Shown here piece after piece: positions 1 to 8,917 of a stretch of DNA of 64,000 nucleotides (position 1 is the first letter of the stretch; every line of letters starts with the position of its first letter). The translations under genes and the position numbers were made by a program. The DNA is from JAWWOW01 sp033851265 (lineage in GTDB: Bacteria; Actinomycetota; Actinomycetes; JAWWOW01): assembly GCA_033851265.1 (NCBI GenBank), contig JAWWOW010000005.1, positions 186,001 to 250,000 of the forward strand. Direction: 5' to 3'. The notes beneath the pieces were generated by a model, which worked only from the letters and a program-made list of their open reading frames with translations, had not been told where the DNA came from and did not search any database.

Positions 1-283
1 TGCAGACCGGTCTCATGGCTTCAGCGAACCGGTGTTGCCGGTCATCCGGCCACGGCTGGGGATCCGGTGGCGCCCACGACGCGCAGCAGCCGTCGCTCAG
101 AAACGTCGCGCCGAGGGGCACCAGGGCCTCGGGCGCGAGAAAGCCGAAGAACGCGGCCAGCTTCGCCGCCCGGTTCTCGCCAAACATCCACGCCATGACC
201 GGGTCGTCGCCGAATCCCGCGGCGAGCACTCGCGCGACCTCGTCGGCGTCCTCGGCGGCTGCGATGCGGACGTCGTCATGCAC
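1..283 (-). CDS. GNAT-family N-acetyltransferase, N-terminal part (cut by window edge)
   Basis: Reading the minus strand from a GTG at 283 gives an open frame running off the left edge, 94 residues visible. The start, VHDDVRIAAAEDADEVARVL, followed by GFGDDPVMAWMF and a phenylalanine-rich helix, is the usual N-terminal layout of GNAT acetyltransferases of the kind that continue with a GATFL strand. The acetyl-CoA loop lies outside the window, so substrate and completeness cannot be judged. The start is assigned from the beginning of homology-like sequence; no strong Shine-Dalgarno is seen. It diverges from the Trm112-like gene 51 bp away. GNAT membership is likely, the specific function unknown. 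Confidence 0.6.
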   Translation of the reverse strand, partial: MHDDVRIAAAEDADEVARVLAAGFGDDPVMAWMFGENRAAKLAAFFGFLAPEALVPLGATFLSDGCCASWAPPDPQPWPDDRQHRFAEAMRPVC

Positions 284-334
284 CTGCGCAGCATGGCTGA
301 TCTGCGGTCCGGTCCGGACACTAGGCTCGGGCCC

Positions 335-547
335 ATGAACCTCGACCAGGCTCTGCTCGACATCCTTGCCTGCCCGTCCTGCCATGCGACGTTGCGCGTC
401 GACGATGCTGCAAGCGAGCTGGTCTGCACGGGATGCGGGCTGGCCTACCCGGTGCGCGACGACATCCCGGTGCTGCTGATCGACGAGGCACGCAAGCCCG
501 GCGGCAGCGCAGACGGCGGTAGCGCAGGGGGCAGCACGCAGGCGTGA
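335..547 (+). CDS. Trm112-like small zinc-ribbon protein
   Basis: A 70-residue protein beginning MNLDQALLDILACPSCHATL. Two CxxC pairs (CPSC near residue 13 and CTGCG near 32), followed by YPVRDDIPVLL, are the signature of the Trm112/YcaR family, small zinc-ribbon proteins that in several lineages act as partners of methyltransferases. The tail is Gly/Ser-rich. The ATG at 335 is chosen because the family motif begins there; the longer open frame upstream has no family similarity. The stop overlaps the GTG of the next gene (GTGA), so the two are translationally coupled. In mycobacteria the same small gene lies beside the SIS isomerase gene. Which methyltransferase, if any, it serves here is not visible. 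Confidence 0.85.
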   Translation: MNLDQALLDILACPSCHATLRVDDAASELVCTGCGLAYPVRDDIPVLLIDEARKPGGSADGGSAGGSTQA

Positions 548-1695
548 GCCTCATCGACATCCACGAGGACGTCCTCGACGACCAGGCGGCGATCGAGGCA
601 GGCGACCCGAGCGGAATGCTCCGCGACATTGCCACGTCGGGCGCGCAAGTACGCACCGCAGTTGCACTGTCGGCTGAGGCCGGCCTCGAGTCACTCGTCG
701 CGGAGGGTCGGCCGCGGTCCATCGTCATCGCCGGCATGGGCGGCTCCGGGATCTCCGGCGACGTGCTCGCGGCGGTCGCCGGACCGGCCTGCCCGATCCC
801 GGTGGTCGTTCACCGCGGCTTCGGACTGCCCGGTTGGGTCGGTCCCGCTGATCTCGTCGCGGCAGTTTCGTGTTCTGGCTCGACCGAGGAGACGCTGTCG
901 GCAGCCGAAGAGGCGGTACGCCGGGGTGCGCGGCTGTTCGGCGTCGGCGCCGCGCCGTCACCGCTGCACGACATCGCAACGCAGGCGAGCGCGCCGCACG
1001 TCGCCGTAACTGTCCCCGCAAGTCGCCAGCCCCGCGCAGCCTTGTGGAGTCTCGCCGTTCCCCTCGTGATGCTTGCCGAACGGTTTGGTCTGCTCGGCGT
1101 ACCGCCGGCAGCCGACGCGGCCGCGGATCTGCTCGACGAGGTGAGTCAGCGCTGTCGGCCGGGAAGTGAGACGTTCATCAACCCGGCCAAGACGCTCGCC
1201 GTCGACATCGCCGGGTCGCTGCCGATGGTGTGGGGCTCGACGCCGCTGGCCGGTGTCGCCGCGACGCGACTCGCCTGCCAACTCGCGGAGAACGCGAAGT
1301 ATCCGGCCCTGAGTGGTGCGCTGCCCGAGGTGGGTCACAACCAGATCGTGACGCTGGCCGGGCCGTACGCCGGTGGCGGCGGGGGGGACGACGACGACTT
1401 CTTTCGCGATCGGCTGGACTCGCCCGAGGGTGGCACTCGGTTGCGCCTCGTTGTTCTGCGCGACAGCGACGAGGACTCACGGCTCGCGACGCGACGCGCG
1501 GCGGTTGTAAAGCTGGCGCAGGAGCGGGGTGTGCCGACCAACGAACTGATCGCGGAAGGGTCGAGCCCGCTCGGGCGCCTCGCCTCGCTGGTCGCACTGG
1601 GTGACTACGCCAGCGTGTACGTCGCGCTGCTGCTCGGGATCGACCCCACACCGGTGCAGCCCATCGTTGAGCTGAAGGCGCGCGTCGCAGAGTGA
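544..1695 (+). CDS. SIS-domain phosphosugar isomerase (phosphoglucose/phosphomannose isomerase-like)
   Basis: A 383-residue protein with an N-terminal SIS fold: IVIAGMGGSGISGDVL near residues 59-74 binds the phosphosugar, and VSCSGSTEE near 108 is the second SIS motif. The C-terminal part (ENAKYPALSGALPEVGHNQI, near 250-270) matches the bifunctional phosphoglucose/phosphomannose isomerase family, where the equivalent Glu and His serve catalysis. Family role: interconversion of glucose-6-P, fructose-6-P and mannose-6-P, feeding glycolysis and GDP-mannose. In M. tuberculosis the equivalent (Rv3256c) sits between pmmA and manA; no manA follows here. The GTG start overlaps the Trm112 stop and the stop overlaps the next GTG, giving three coupled genes. 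An acidic Gly-Gly-Asp-Asp stretch near residue 280 is unusual and may be a surface loop. Confidence 0.85.
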   Translation: MSLIDIHEDVLDDQAAIEAGDPSGMLRDIATSGAQVRTAVALSAEAGLESLVAEGRPRSIVIAGMGGSGISGDVLAAVAGPACPIPVVVHRGFGLPGWVGPADLVAAVSCSGSTEETLSAAEEAVRRGARLFGVGAAPSPLHDIATQASAPHVAVTVPASRQPRAALWSLAVPLVMLAERFGLLGVPPAADAAADLLDEVSQRCRPGSETFINPAKTLAVDIAGSLPMVWGSTPLAGVAATRLACQLAENAKYPALSGALPEVGHNQIVTLAGPYAGGGGGDDDDFFRDRLDSPEGGTRLRLVVLRDSDEDSRLATRRAAVVKLAQERGVPTNELIAEGSSPLGRLASLVALGDYASVYVALLLGIDPTPVQPIVELKARVAE

Positions 1696-2630
1696 GTGTT
1701 GAAGGCGGAAAGCGCGCGATCATCGCGGCGCTCCTGGCGAATGCTGGCATTGCCATCAGCAAGTTCGTCGCGTTCCTCGTCACGGGTTCGTCCTCGATGC
1801 TCGCTGAGGCGATTCACTCGGTCGCGGACACGGGCAACCAGGGTCTGCTGCTGCTCGGTGGCCGTCGGGCGCGTCGAGAGGCGACCGAACGCCATCCGTT
1901 CGGATATGGGCGGGACCGCTATTTCTATGCGTTCGTCGTTGCTCTCGTGCTGTTCTCGATCGGTTCGCTGTTCGCGCTCTACGAGGGCATCGACAAGCTG
2001 CGTCATCCCCACCACCTCGACACACCCGCGGTCGCACTCGGCGTACTCGGTGTCGCGATCGTGCTCGAGGCGTTCTCATTCCGGACGGCGTACGTCGAAT
2101 CGAAGAAGATCAAGCCCGCCGAGGTGTCCTGGGCCGGTTTCATCCGCCACGCCAAGGCGCCGGAGCTGCCCGTCGTCCTCCTCGAAGACACGGCGGCGCT
2201 GCTCGGTCTGCTCTTCGCGTTCTTCGGGGTGACCATGACGGTCGTCACCGACGAACCACGGTGGGACGGCGTCGGCACCCTGGCCATTGCGTTACTGCTT
2301 GCCGCTGTCGCGCTCATCCTCGCCATCGAGATGAAGAGCCTGCTGATCGGTGAGTCGGCCTCGGCGGTGGACGTCGATGCGATCTGCACGGCGCTCCTCG
2401 ACGGACCGGAGGTGAGTCGCGTCATTCACCTCCGCACGATGCACCTCGGCCCCGAGGAACTGTTGGTCGGCGCGAAGATCGCGATCGAGCACAGCGACAC
2501 CGCCGAGGACATCGTGCGTGGCATCGATGCGGCCGAAGCGCGGGTACGCCGGGCGGTGCCAATCGCGCGCGTTATCTACCTGGAGCCGGATCTTGATCGC
2601 GGGAAGCGCTCTGCGCCAGCAGAGGAATGA
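1692..2630 (+). CDS. Cation diffusion facilitator (CDF) family transporter, SLC30A9-like
   Basis: A 312-residue membrane protein with about six hydrophobic segments and a cytoplasmic C-terminal domain (from about residue 210), as in CDF metal/proton antiporters. The TM2 signature reads LAEAIHSVADTGNQ: the His and Asp of the usual HSxxD pair are present, but the Asp three residues before the His in classical zinc CDFs is Ala. This is the pattern of the SLC30A9/ZnT9 subgroup. HPFGYGRDRYFYAF after TM2 is a family hallmark. The GTG at 1692 overlaps the previous stop, so it is cotranscribed with the isomerase. Its end overlaps the convergent nitrilase by 59 nt. Metal specificity cannot be read from the sequence. 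Confidence 0.88.
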   Translation: MSVEGGKRAIIAALLANAGIAISKFVAFLVTGSSSMLAEAIHSVADTGNQGLLLLGGRRARREATERHPFGYGRDRYFYAFVVALVLFSIGSLFALYEGIDKLRHPHHLDTPAVALGVLGVAIVLEAFSFRTAYVESKKIKPAEVSWAGFIRHAKAPELPVVLLEDTAALLGLLFAFFGVTMTVVTDEPRWDGVGTLAIALLLAAVALILAIEMKSLLIGESASAVDVDAICTALLDGPEVSRVIHLRTMHLGPEELLVGAKIAIEHSDTAEDIVRGIDAAEARVRRAVPIARVIYLEPDLDRGKRSAPAEE

Positions 2631-3519
2631 GCACATCTTCACGGCTGTAATGCCCGGTGACGTCGAACCATCCCTTGTTTGTGATTGCACCTCGTAGGTC
2701 ACAGTCGGCGTACAGCACACCCTCTTCGCCGTACAGCGGTCCGGCGAGATAAGCACCGTCCTCCGGCTCGACGATGCAGGTGCCACCGCGACTGATGGTG
2801 TCGACGCCGTCGGGCAGCGACACAGGGAAGTCATCGGGGTATGACGCAGCCGTGACGTACTGGATCGGCGAAATCACGAATGCACCCGACTCGATCGCAA
2901 TTGTGCGTACCAGGGCCTGCCAACCGTCCGACGGGTCCGCCGTCGGTGCAACGTAGATCTGCGGGCCGCCCCGATAGATGGCGTAGCGAGCGAGCGGCAT
3001 GCGGTTTTCCCAGCAGGTGAGTCCACCGATGCGACCGAGTGGTGTGTCGACAACGTCGAGGTCCTCGCCATCACCGAACGCGTGGAAGAGTCGTTCGTGT
3101 TTGGTCGGCATCAGTTTGCGGTGCCGCGACAGCAACCCACCGGGTCCGAGCGTCAGCAATGAGTTGTACACGCTGTACGAGCGGTCCGGCTCGCGTTCGT
3201 TGACGCCGATGACGCAATGGACGTTGTGGGTGCGGCATGCGTCGACGAGCTCATCGACCACCGGACCCGGGACTTCAATGGAGGTCTCCCACAGTCGCAC
3301 GTAGACCTCGTCCATCGCCTTGCCATCGCTCATCGCGTTGGCCGCCCAGGCCCAGGACGGATACAGCGCGATGAAGCACTCGGGGAAGACGACGAGTTCA
3401 GCACCCTCTGCCGCTGCCCGGGCGATCAGCTCGACGGACTTCGCAACGGTGCCTTCGACATCGAAGATCACCGGCGCCGCTTGTACGGCGGCTACTCGAA
3501 CAGTGCGCAGGACGGTCAT
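2572..3519 (-). CDS. Nitrilase / carbon-nitrogen hydrolase
   Basis: A 315-residue member of the nitrilase superfamily. The catalytic triad is complete: Glu47 in VVFPECF, Lys135 in HRKLMPT and Cys169 in LTCWEN. The CWEN motif and the ALYPSWAW segment after the Glu are typical of branch-1 nitrilases (true nitrile to carboxylic acid and ammonia) rather than amidases, and the length is normal for that branch. The minus-strand ATG at 3519 precedes MTVLRTVRVAAVQA, the first beta strand. It stands alone, convergent with the CDF gene (59-nt overlap) and divergent from the TauE/SafE carrier. The natural nitrile is unknown. Confidence 0.9.
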   Translation of the reverse strand: MTVLRTVRVAAVQAAPVIFDVEGTVAKSVELIARAAAEGAELVVFPECFIALYPSWAWAANAMSDGKAMDEVYVRLWETSIEVPGPVVDELVDACRTHNVHCVIGVNEREPDRSYSVYNSLLTLGPGGLLSRHRKLMPTKHERLFHAFGDGEDLDVVDTPLGRIGGLTCWENRMPLARYAIYRGGPQIYVAPTADPSDGWQALVRTIAIESGAFVISPIQYVTAASYPDDFPVSLPDGVDTISRGGTCIVEPEDGAYLAGPLYGEEGVLYADCDLRGAITNKGWFDVTGHYSREDVLIPLLAQSASRDQDPAPGR

Positions 3520-3568
3520 GATCGAAAACTAGCCCGATCGGACGTGCTTGCCCAGGGCCGGTGAGCCC

Positions 3569-3598
3569 TTGCCAGAACGGCCGATTAATCTCTACCAT
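3569..3598 (+). promoter_or_regulatory. Predicted sigma-70-type promoter for the TauE/SafE gene
   Basis: TTGCCA (3569-3574) and TACCAT (3593-3598) are separated by 18 bp in a locally AT-richer stretch between the divergent nitrilase and carrier genes. They place a transcription start near 3605, about 30 nt ahead of the GTG at 3636 and its G-rich ribosome-binding site at 3621-3626. This is a pattern match only. Confidence 0.45.
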
Positions 3599-3635
3599 TA
3601 CAGTCAAGTTTAAATGGGACGGGGGGTTTTCCGGA

Positions 3636-4583
3636 GTGGACATCGATTTCTCGATCGCCGCCGCGGGCGCGATCGTGGGCTTCGTCGTCGGCCTGACGGG
3701 CATGGGCGGGGGAGCGTTGATGACGCCGATCCTGGTCATCTTCTTCAACGTCCAGCCGCTCGCAGCGGTGTCGAGCGACCTCGTCGCGTCACTGATCATG
3801 AAGCCGGTCGGCGCTGGTGTGCACTGGCGAGCGAAGACGGTGAAGACGCCGCTCGTGAAATGGCTGTGCATCGCGTCAATCCCGTCGGCGTTCTGCGGCG
3901 TGCTGCTCCTGCGATCGCTTCCCGGAAACGAAGCCGACCTGCAGGAGCGCATCAAGCTGGCCCTCGGTGCGGCGCTCCTGCTCGCGGTCATCGGCATTGT
4001 CGCGCGGTTCGTCCTTGACCGGCAGCGCAATCACGTCATCGACGATTCTGCGAACCACACCGTTCACGTGCACATCGGCCGCACCCTTGCGATCGGGATG
4101 TTCGGCGGGCTCATCGTCGGGATGACTTCGGTCGGCTCCGGCTCGCTGATGATCGTGCTGTTGATGTTGCTGTACCCGGCCCTGACCATGCGCGAGCTCG
4201 TCGGCACCGACCTCGTTCAGGCGGTGCCGCTTGTCGGTTCTGCCGCGCTCGGGCAGTTGATCTTCGGCGACGTGCGGTTCGGTCTGACGACGTCGCTGCT
4301 GATCGGCGCCATTCCAGCCGTCTACGTCGGCGCGCGGCTGTCGTCGCGTGCGCCGAGTTGGTTCGTGCGCCGCGCGCTCGCCGTCGTACTGTTGGCTTCG
4401 GCCTTGAAGTTGCTCGAGGTGTCGGTCACCCCGCTCGCGATCGCAACGGGTGTAGCACTCGCCCTGGCAATCGTCTCCGCGATTCCGGACATCCGAATGA
4501 TCGGCGAGCGTCGGCGGATCAAGCGTGCTGCCGAGGTTGTCCCAGCGGCATCAGTCACCGAGACGGGTGTGCCGGTACCCTGA
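3636..4583 (+). CDS. TauE/SafE family membrane transporter (sulfite/organo-anion exporter type)
   Basis: A 315-residue integral membrane protein with eight or nine hydrophobic segments and the twin family repeats: GFVVGLTGMGGGALMTPIL near residue 15 and GMFGGLIVGMTSVGSGSLMI near 155. The family exports sulfite, sulfoacetate or related anions. The start is placed at the GTG at 3636 rather than the longer frame from 3561, because the polyglycine-coding GGGGGG at 3621-3626 serves as ribosome-binding site, the family sequence starts at DIDFSIAAAGAIVG, and the predicted promoter lies inside the longer frame. It ends 31 nt before sahH, with which it may be cotranscribed. No sulfur-oxidising genes are adjacent, so the substrate is open. 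Confidence 0.85.
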   Translation: MDIDFSIAAAGAIVGFVVGLTGMGGGALMTPILVIFFNVQPLAAVSSDLVASLIMKPVGAGVHWRAKTVKTPLVKWLCIASIPSAFCGVLLLRSLPGNEADLQERIKLALGAALLLAVIGIVARFVLDRQRNHVIDDSANHTVHVHIGRTLAIGMFGGLIVGMTSVGSGSLMIVLLMLLYPALTMRELVGTDLVQAVPLVGSAALGQLIFGDVRFGLTTSLLIGAIPAVYVGARLSSRAPSWFVRRALAVVLLASALKLLEVSVTPLAIATGVALALAIVSAIPDIRMIGERRRIKRAAEVVPAASVTETGVPVP

Positions 4584-4614
4584 GCACACATCACCCGCGG
4601 TATCAGGAGCTTTC

Positions 4615-6066
<1,452 letters not shown>

Positions 6067-6084
6067 TCCAGAGGGTTCCCGGTT

Positions 6085-6552
6085 TTGCCCGAGGGTGAGA
6101 TCTCGGTAGACGACCCCCGCAGCGAGGACGTTCACGCGTTGCTCGAACGCCACTTGGTGTTCGCCAATTCGCACAGTCCACCCGAGGACGTCCATGCACT
6201 CGACGTCGACGGTCTGTTGGATCCGAGCGTCACGTTCTTTAGTTTTCGCCGCGACGGTGAGTTGCTCGGTGTTGGGGCACTCAAGCAGCTCGATGAGCGG
6301 CACGCAGAGCTGAAGTCGATGCACACGGCGGATGCGGCGAGGCAGCGAGGCGTCGGCCGCGCAATGCTCGATCATCTCGTTGCGACTGCACGGGCTCGCG
6401 GCTGCAACCGGGTGAGTCTCGAAACGGGTTCGATGGCGGCGTTTGCGCCAGCGCGCGCGCTTTACGAGTCCGCCGGGTTCGAGCTCTGTGCGCCGTTCGG
6501 CGACTATCAGCCGAGTTCCTACAGCGTCTGGATGACACTCGCGTTGGGCTAG
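6085..6552 (+). CDS. GNAT-family N-acetyltransferase
   Basis: A 155-residue GNAT protein. The acetyl-CoA pyrophosphate loop RQRGVGRAMLDHLV lies near residues 89-102, and the C-terminal ARALYESAGFELC near 125-137 is the usual alpha4-beta6 motif. Overall it resembles small stand-alone acetyltransferases acting on amines or amino acids. The start is a TTG at 6085, 18 nt after sahH, with GAGGG at 6071-6075 as ribosome-binding site, so cotranscription with sahH is likely. Substrate unknown. Confidence 0.8.
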   Translation: MPEGEISVDDPRSEDVHALLERHLVFANSHSPPEDVHALDVDGLLDPSVTFFSFRRDGELLGVGALKQLDERHAELKSMHTADAARQRGVGRAMLDHLVATARARGCNRVSLETGSMAAFAPARALYESAGFELCAPFGDYQPSSYSVWMTLALG

Positions 6553-6563
6553 GTCATCCAGTA

Positions 6564-6959
6564 CTAATCAGTGTGCGGGAACGAGTGGTGCTCGTGGCTG
6601 ACGATCCACCGACCTGACTCCTTGCTCAGACCGACGGTGAGGCGCAGCCGGCTCTCGGGGTTCGCGGCCAGCTCCTCTGGCGTCCCGCATTTGACCAATG
6701 CGTGGGCGAACGCGACGTCGACGCCAGCAGTGATGTCCAGCTTTGTGATCTGGAACGAAGCGCCATTGGCCTGCCATTCGAAAAACGGCGGCCAGGTTTC
6801 CTGGTAGGCCTCGATGCCGCGGACGCCGTCAAACGGTGGTGGTACGTCGTACATCACGATGTCGGACGAGTGGTTCGCCAGGACGGTGTCCAGGTCCCCT
6901 GTGTGCACAGCAGTTGCCCAGTTTTCGATCAGCTCACGGATCTGGTGCTCGTCATCCAT
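6564..6959 (-). CDS. SnoaL/NTF2-like fold protein (ketosteroid-isomerase-related)
   Basis: A 131-residue protein starting MDDEHQIRELIENWATAVHT. The helix followed by DIVMYDVPPPFDGVRGIEAY and the C-terminal GRWIVSHEHHSFP strand is characteristic of the SnoaL-like/YybH group of the NTF2 superfamily, small cone-shaped folds used either as enzymes or as binding proteins. The ATG at 6959 is preferred to the longer frame from 7010 because the family begins there. It is convergent with the preceding GNAT (11-nt gap) and divergent from the 7045 gene. No catalytic assignment is possible. Confidence 0.75.
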   Translation of the reverse strand: MDDEHQIRELIENWATAVHTGDLDTVLANHSSDIVMYDVPPPFDGVRGIEAYQETWPPFFEWQANGASFQITKLDITAGVDVAFAHALVKCGTPEELAANPESRLRLTVGLSKESGRWIVSHEHHSFPHTD

Positions 6960-7003
6960 GTCGTTGACGTTATCGAGCAGGATCGAAGAAGCCGCACGGG
7001 CAC

Positions 7004-7022
7004 TGAGCAATTAATGTGCTCA
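7004..7022. promoter_or_regulatory. Operator-like inverted repeat between divergent genes
   Basis: TGAGCA (7004-7009) and TGCTCA (7017-7022) form a perfect 6-bp inverted repeat around an AT-only-but-one 7-bp centre (ATTAATG). It lies in the divergent gap between the SnoaL-like gene (start 6959) and the gene at 7045. The spacing would suit a dimeric helix-turn-helix repressor, but no dedicated regulator is adjacent. Confidence 0.35.
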
Positions 7023-7044
7023 CCTCAAGCGAGAGGAGAGCGTT

Positions 7045-7434
7045 GTGCTCGGTCGCAAGGACTACACCGCTGACGAAATTGCGCACGCGAAGCGCGCGGT
7101 GAAGCAGGCGCTCAAAGCTTTCGGCGACGCTGGTTCTCCAGCCGGGCTCGAGACGGTCTTCTTCAACGATGCGCTGCTGGCGCTCGACCGACGTTTCGTT
7201 CATCGAGTACGGCTGGTTAGTGGCAAAGACGGCACTCCGGTCAACGAGGTGGAGCTGCTTGCCGCATCGCTGATGGACCATGACGCCAAGCTTCAGCTCA
7301 ACAACGTCATCAAGTACGCCCCCGAGAGTTCTGTCCTCGGATTGCAGGCTGGTGACCGGATCGCGCTGACCGCCGAACAGTTCAAGCGCCTCGCCGCGGC
7401 GTTCTTCGCCGACCTCGAGAGCAAGTTCGGCTAG
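7045..7434 (+). CDS. Conserved hypothetical protein, 129 aa
   Basis: A soluble 129-residue protein (MLGRKDYTADEIAHAKRAVK). The first 40 residues are predicted helical and lysine-rich, the middle carries VFFNDALLALDRRFVHRVRLV, and the end is an acidic/aromatic helix (FAALDLESKF-like: AAFFADLESKFG). No enzyme motif, signal peptide or membrane segment is visible. The GTG start at 7045 follows an excellent ribosome-binding site, GAGAGGAG at 7031-7038. Base composition and codon use match the neighbours. I do not recognise the family with certainty; it looks like a conserved actinobacterial housekeeping protein of unknown role. Confidence 0.7.
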   Translation: MLGRKDYTADEIAHAKRAVKQALKAFGDAGSPAGLETVFFNDALLALDRRFVHRVRLVSGKDGTPVNEVELLAASLMDHDAKLQLNNVIKYAPESSVLGLQAGDRIALTAEQFKRLAAAFFADLESKFG

Positions 7435-7458
7435 GCGCCGCGAAAGTTGTCGCGGGGC

Positions 7459-7487
7459 TTGATTTTGTCGGGGGTCGGTTGTAGACT
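7459..7487 (+). promoter_or_regulatory. Predicted promoter of the DUF222-HNH gene
   Basis: TTGATT (7459-7464) and TAGACT (7482-7487) are spaced by 17 bp, a good sigma-70-type match. The -10 hexamer abuts the LexA box that begins at 7488, so a bound repressor would cover the transcription start. The leader to the GTG at 7655 would be about 160 nt. Confidence 0.55.
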
Positions 7488-7503
7488 TCGAACATACGTT
7501 CGA
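7488..7503. promoter_or_regulatory. LexA (SOS) box
   Basis: TCGAACATACGTTCGA is a full match to the actinobacterial/Gram-positive SOS operator pattern TCGAAC-N4-GTTCGA. It sits directly downstream of the predicted -10 element for the DUF222-HNH gene. In mycobacteria several 13E12-repeat genes carry the same operator and are DNA-damage inducible, so SOS control here is a well-founded inference. lexA and recA are not in this window. Confidence 0.85.
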
Positions 7504-7654
7504 TGCGCTGATCCATCAAGAACATCGCTGCATGAGCCGGCCCCGCTCCGCGGGAACTCGTGCAGAGGGACTGCTGAGCAGTCTCTGCGGCGGCTGACGA
7601 CCACGAGAACTCACCAACGCATCGACGGGTCCATCTCGTGCCGGAGGTCTGCCC

Positions 7655-8905
7655 GTGTCGGAGCTGCGTTCAGCGTTGGACGGTCTGGCGGCTGTCGATG
7701 TGGCCGGGCTGCCCGATGCCGCGGTGGGGCCGGAGATCGAAGAGCTGGTGATCGCGCGGAACCGCATTGATGGGGAGATCCAGCGGCGTATCGGTGTGTT
7801 TGATGCGCGCGGGCTGGGCGAGTGGGATGGGGCGCCGTCGACGGCGTCGTGGTTGCGGGGGCGGTGCCGGCTGTTGGGAGCGGATGCGTCGGCGCGGGTG
7901 AGAACAGCACGAGCACTGCGGGAGCTGCCGATGATCGCCACCGCGCTGGACGAGGGGGAGATCTCCTTCGACCACGCCCGCGCGGTTGCACTGCTCGCCC
8001 ACGAGACCGACATCGCCGATACCCGCCGGGTGCAGCGGCAGCTCCTCGACGTGGCCCGGTTGACCGACCCGGGCCGGTTCACGTCCGAGCTGAAATCGAT
8101 CCGCGACGGAATCCGCCGCGACAACAGCGATGACCCGGACAAGGATGAGACCGCGGCGTTCGCGCGGCGGGAGATTGTGGTGACGCCGGTGCTGGACGGG
8201 TTCAACGTCCGCGGCTGGCTGCCCGATGAGGCGGGCGCGCTGGTCAAGACCGTGCTCGACGCACTGTCGGCGCCGGTGTCGGAGGACCTCCGCACGGTTG
8301 GGCAGCGCACCGCGGATGCGTTCACTGAGGTGTTCCGCCGGGCCGCGGACGGCGGTGCGCTGCCGGCCAACCACGGGGTGCGCCCGCACCTGTTCGTGGT
8401 CGCGGAGCTCGACGCGCTGCTCGACACCGAGAAGGCTGTCATGGCCCAGCTCGGCTACGGCGCGGTCGCATCCGCGGCGGCGACGCGGCGGATCGCGTGT
8501 GATGCGGTGATCACCCGGGTGCTGATCAGCCCGCAGGGACAGATCCTCGACCTGGGCCGCACCACCCGCGTCGTCACCGCCGCCCAATGGAAAGCCCTCG
8601 TCGTGCGGGACGGCGGCTGCGTGTTCCCCGGCTGTGACCGGCCCGCGACCTGGTGCCAGGCGCATCACCTGCACGAGTGGATCAACGGCGGCCCCACCGA
8701 CCTCGACAATCTTGCCCTGATCTGCGGGTTCCACCACCGGCTGCTGCACGAAGGCGGCTGGGCCTTACGCGTGTGCGGGCAGCGTTGGCAGGCGGTTCGC
8801 CCCGACACCAGCACCATCACCGGCGACCCGGTCGGCTACCACCCCGACAAGCACGGCCGCGTCGACGCCATCACCAACCCGCCCCGCGGACCCTGCCGCG
8901 AGTGA
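7655..8905 (+). CDS. DUF222 / 13E12-repeat family protein with HNH endonuclease domain
   Basis: A 416-residue protein. An N-terminal DUF222 region (about residues 1-290, including AVALLAHETDIADTRRVQRQ) is followed by an HNH nuclease domain near 305-370. CVFPGCDRPATWCQAHHL supplies the zinc cysteines and the HH pair, and DNLALICGFHHRLLHEGGW supplies the N and last H. This is the REP13E12 family, abundant and often multicopy in actinobacteria; its in vivo role is not established. The GTG start at 7655 begins the family sequence, although the 150-nt leader after the SOS box is long and an earlier non-canonical start cannot be excluded. The gene is intact. No flanking repeats or attachment sites are visible. 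Confidence 0.9.
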   Translation: MSELRSALDGLAAVDVAGLPDAAVGPEIEELVIARNRIDGEIQRRIGVFDARGLGEWDGAPSTASWLRGRCRLLGADASARVRTARALRELPMIATALDEGEISFDHARAVALLAHETDIADTRRVQRQLLDVARLTDPGRFTSELKSIRDGIRRDNSDDPDKDETAAFARREIVVTPVLDGFNVRGWLPDEAGALVKTVLDALSAPVSEDLRTVGQRTADAFTEVFRRAADGGALPANHGVRPHLFVVAELDALLDTEKAVMAQLGYGAVASAAATRRIACDAVITRVLISPQGQILDLGRTTRVVTAAQWKALVVRDGGCVFPGCDRPATWCQAHHLHEWINGGPTDLDNLALICGFHHRLLHEGGWALRVCGQRWQAVRPDTSTITGDPVGYHPDKHGRVDAITNPPRGPCRE

Positions 8906-8917
8906 AAAGCCGTTGAG

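Noticed and set aside
4584..4614. S-adenosylhomocysteine riboswitch ahead of sahH
   Set aside because: Only 31 nt separate the preceding stop and the sahH start, too short for the aptamer.
7655..8905. DUF222-HNH gene as part of a mobile element or homing endonuclease
   Set aside because: No flanking repeats, integrase or interrupted host gene is visible; the family is a common actinobacterial chromosomal one.
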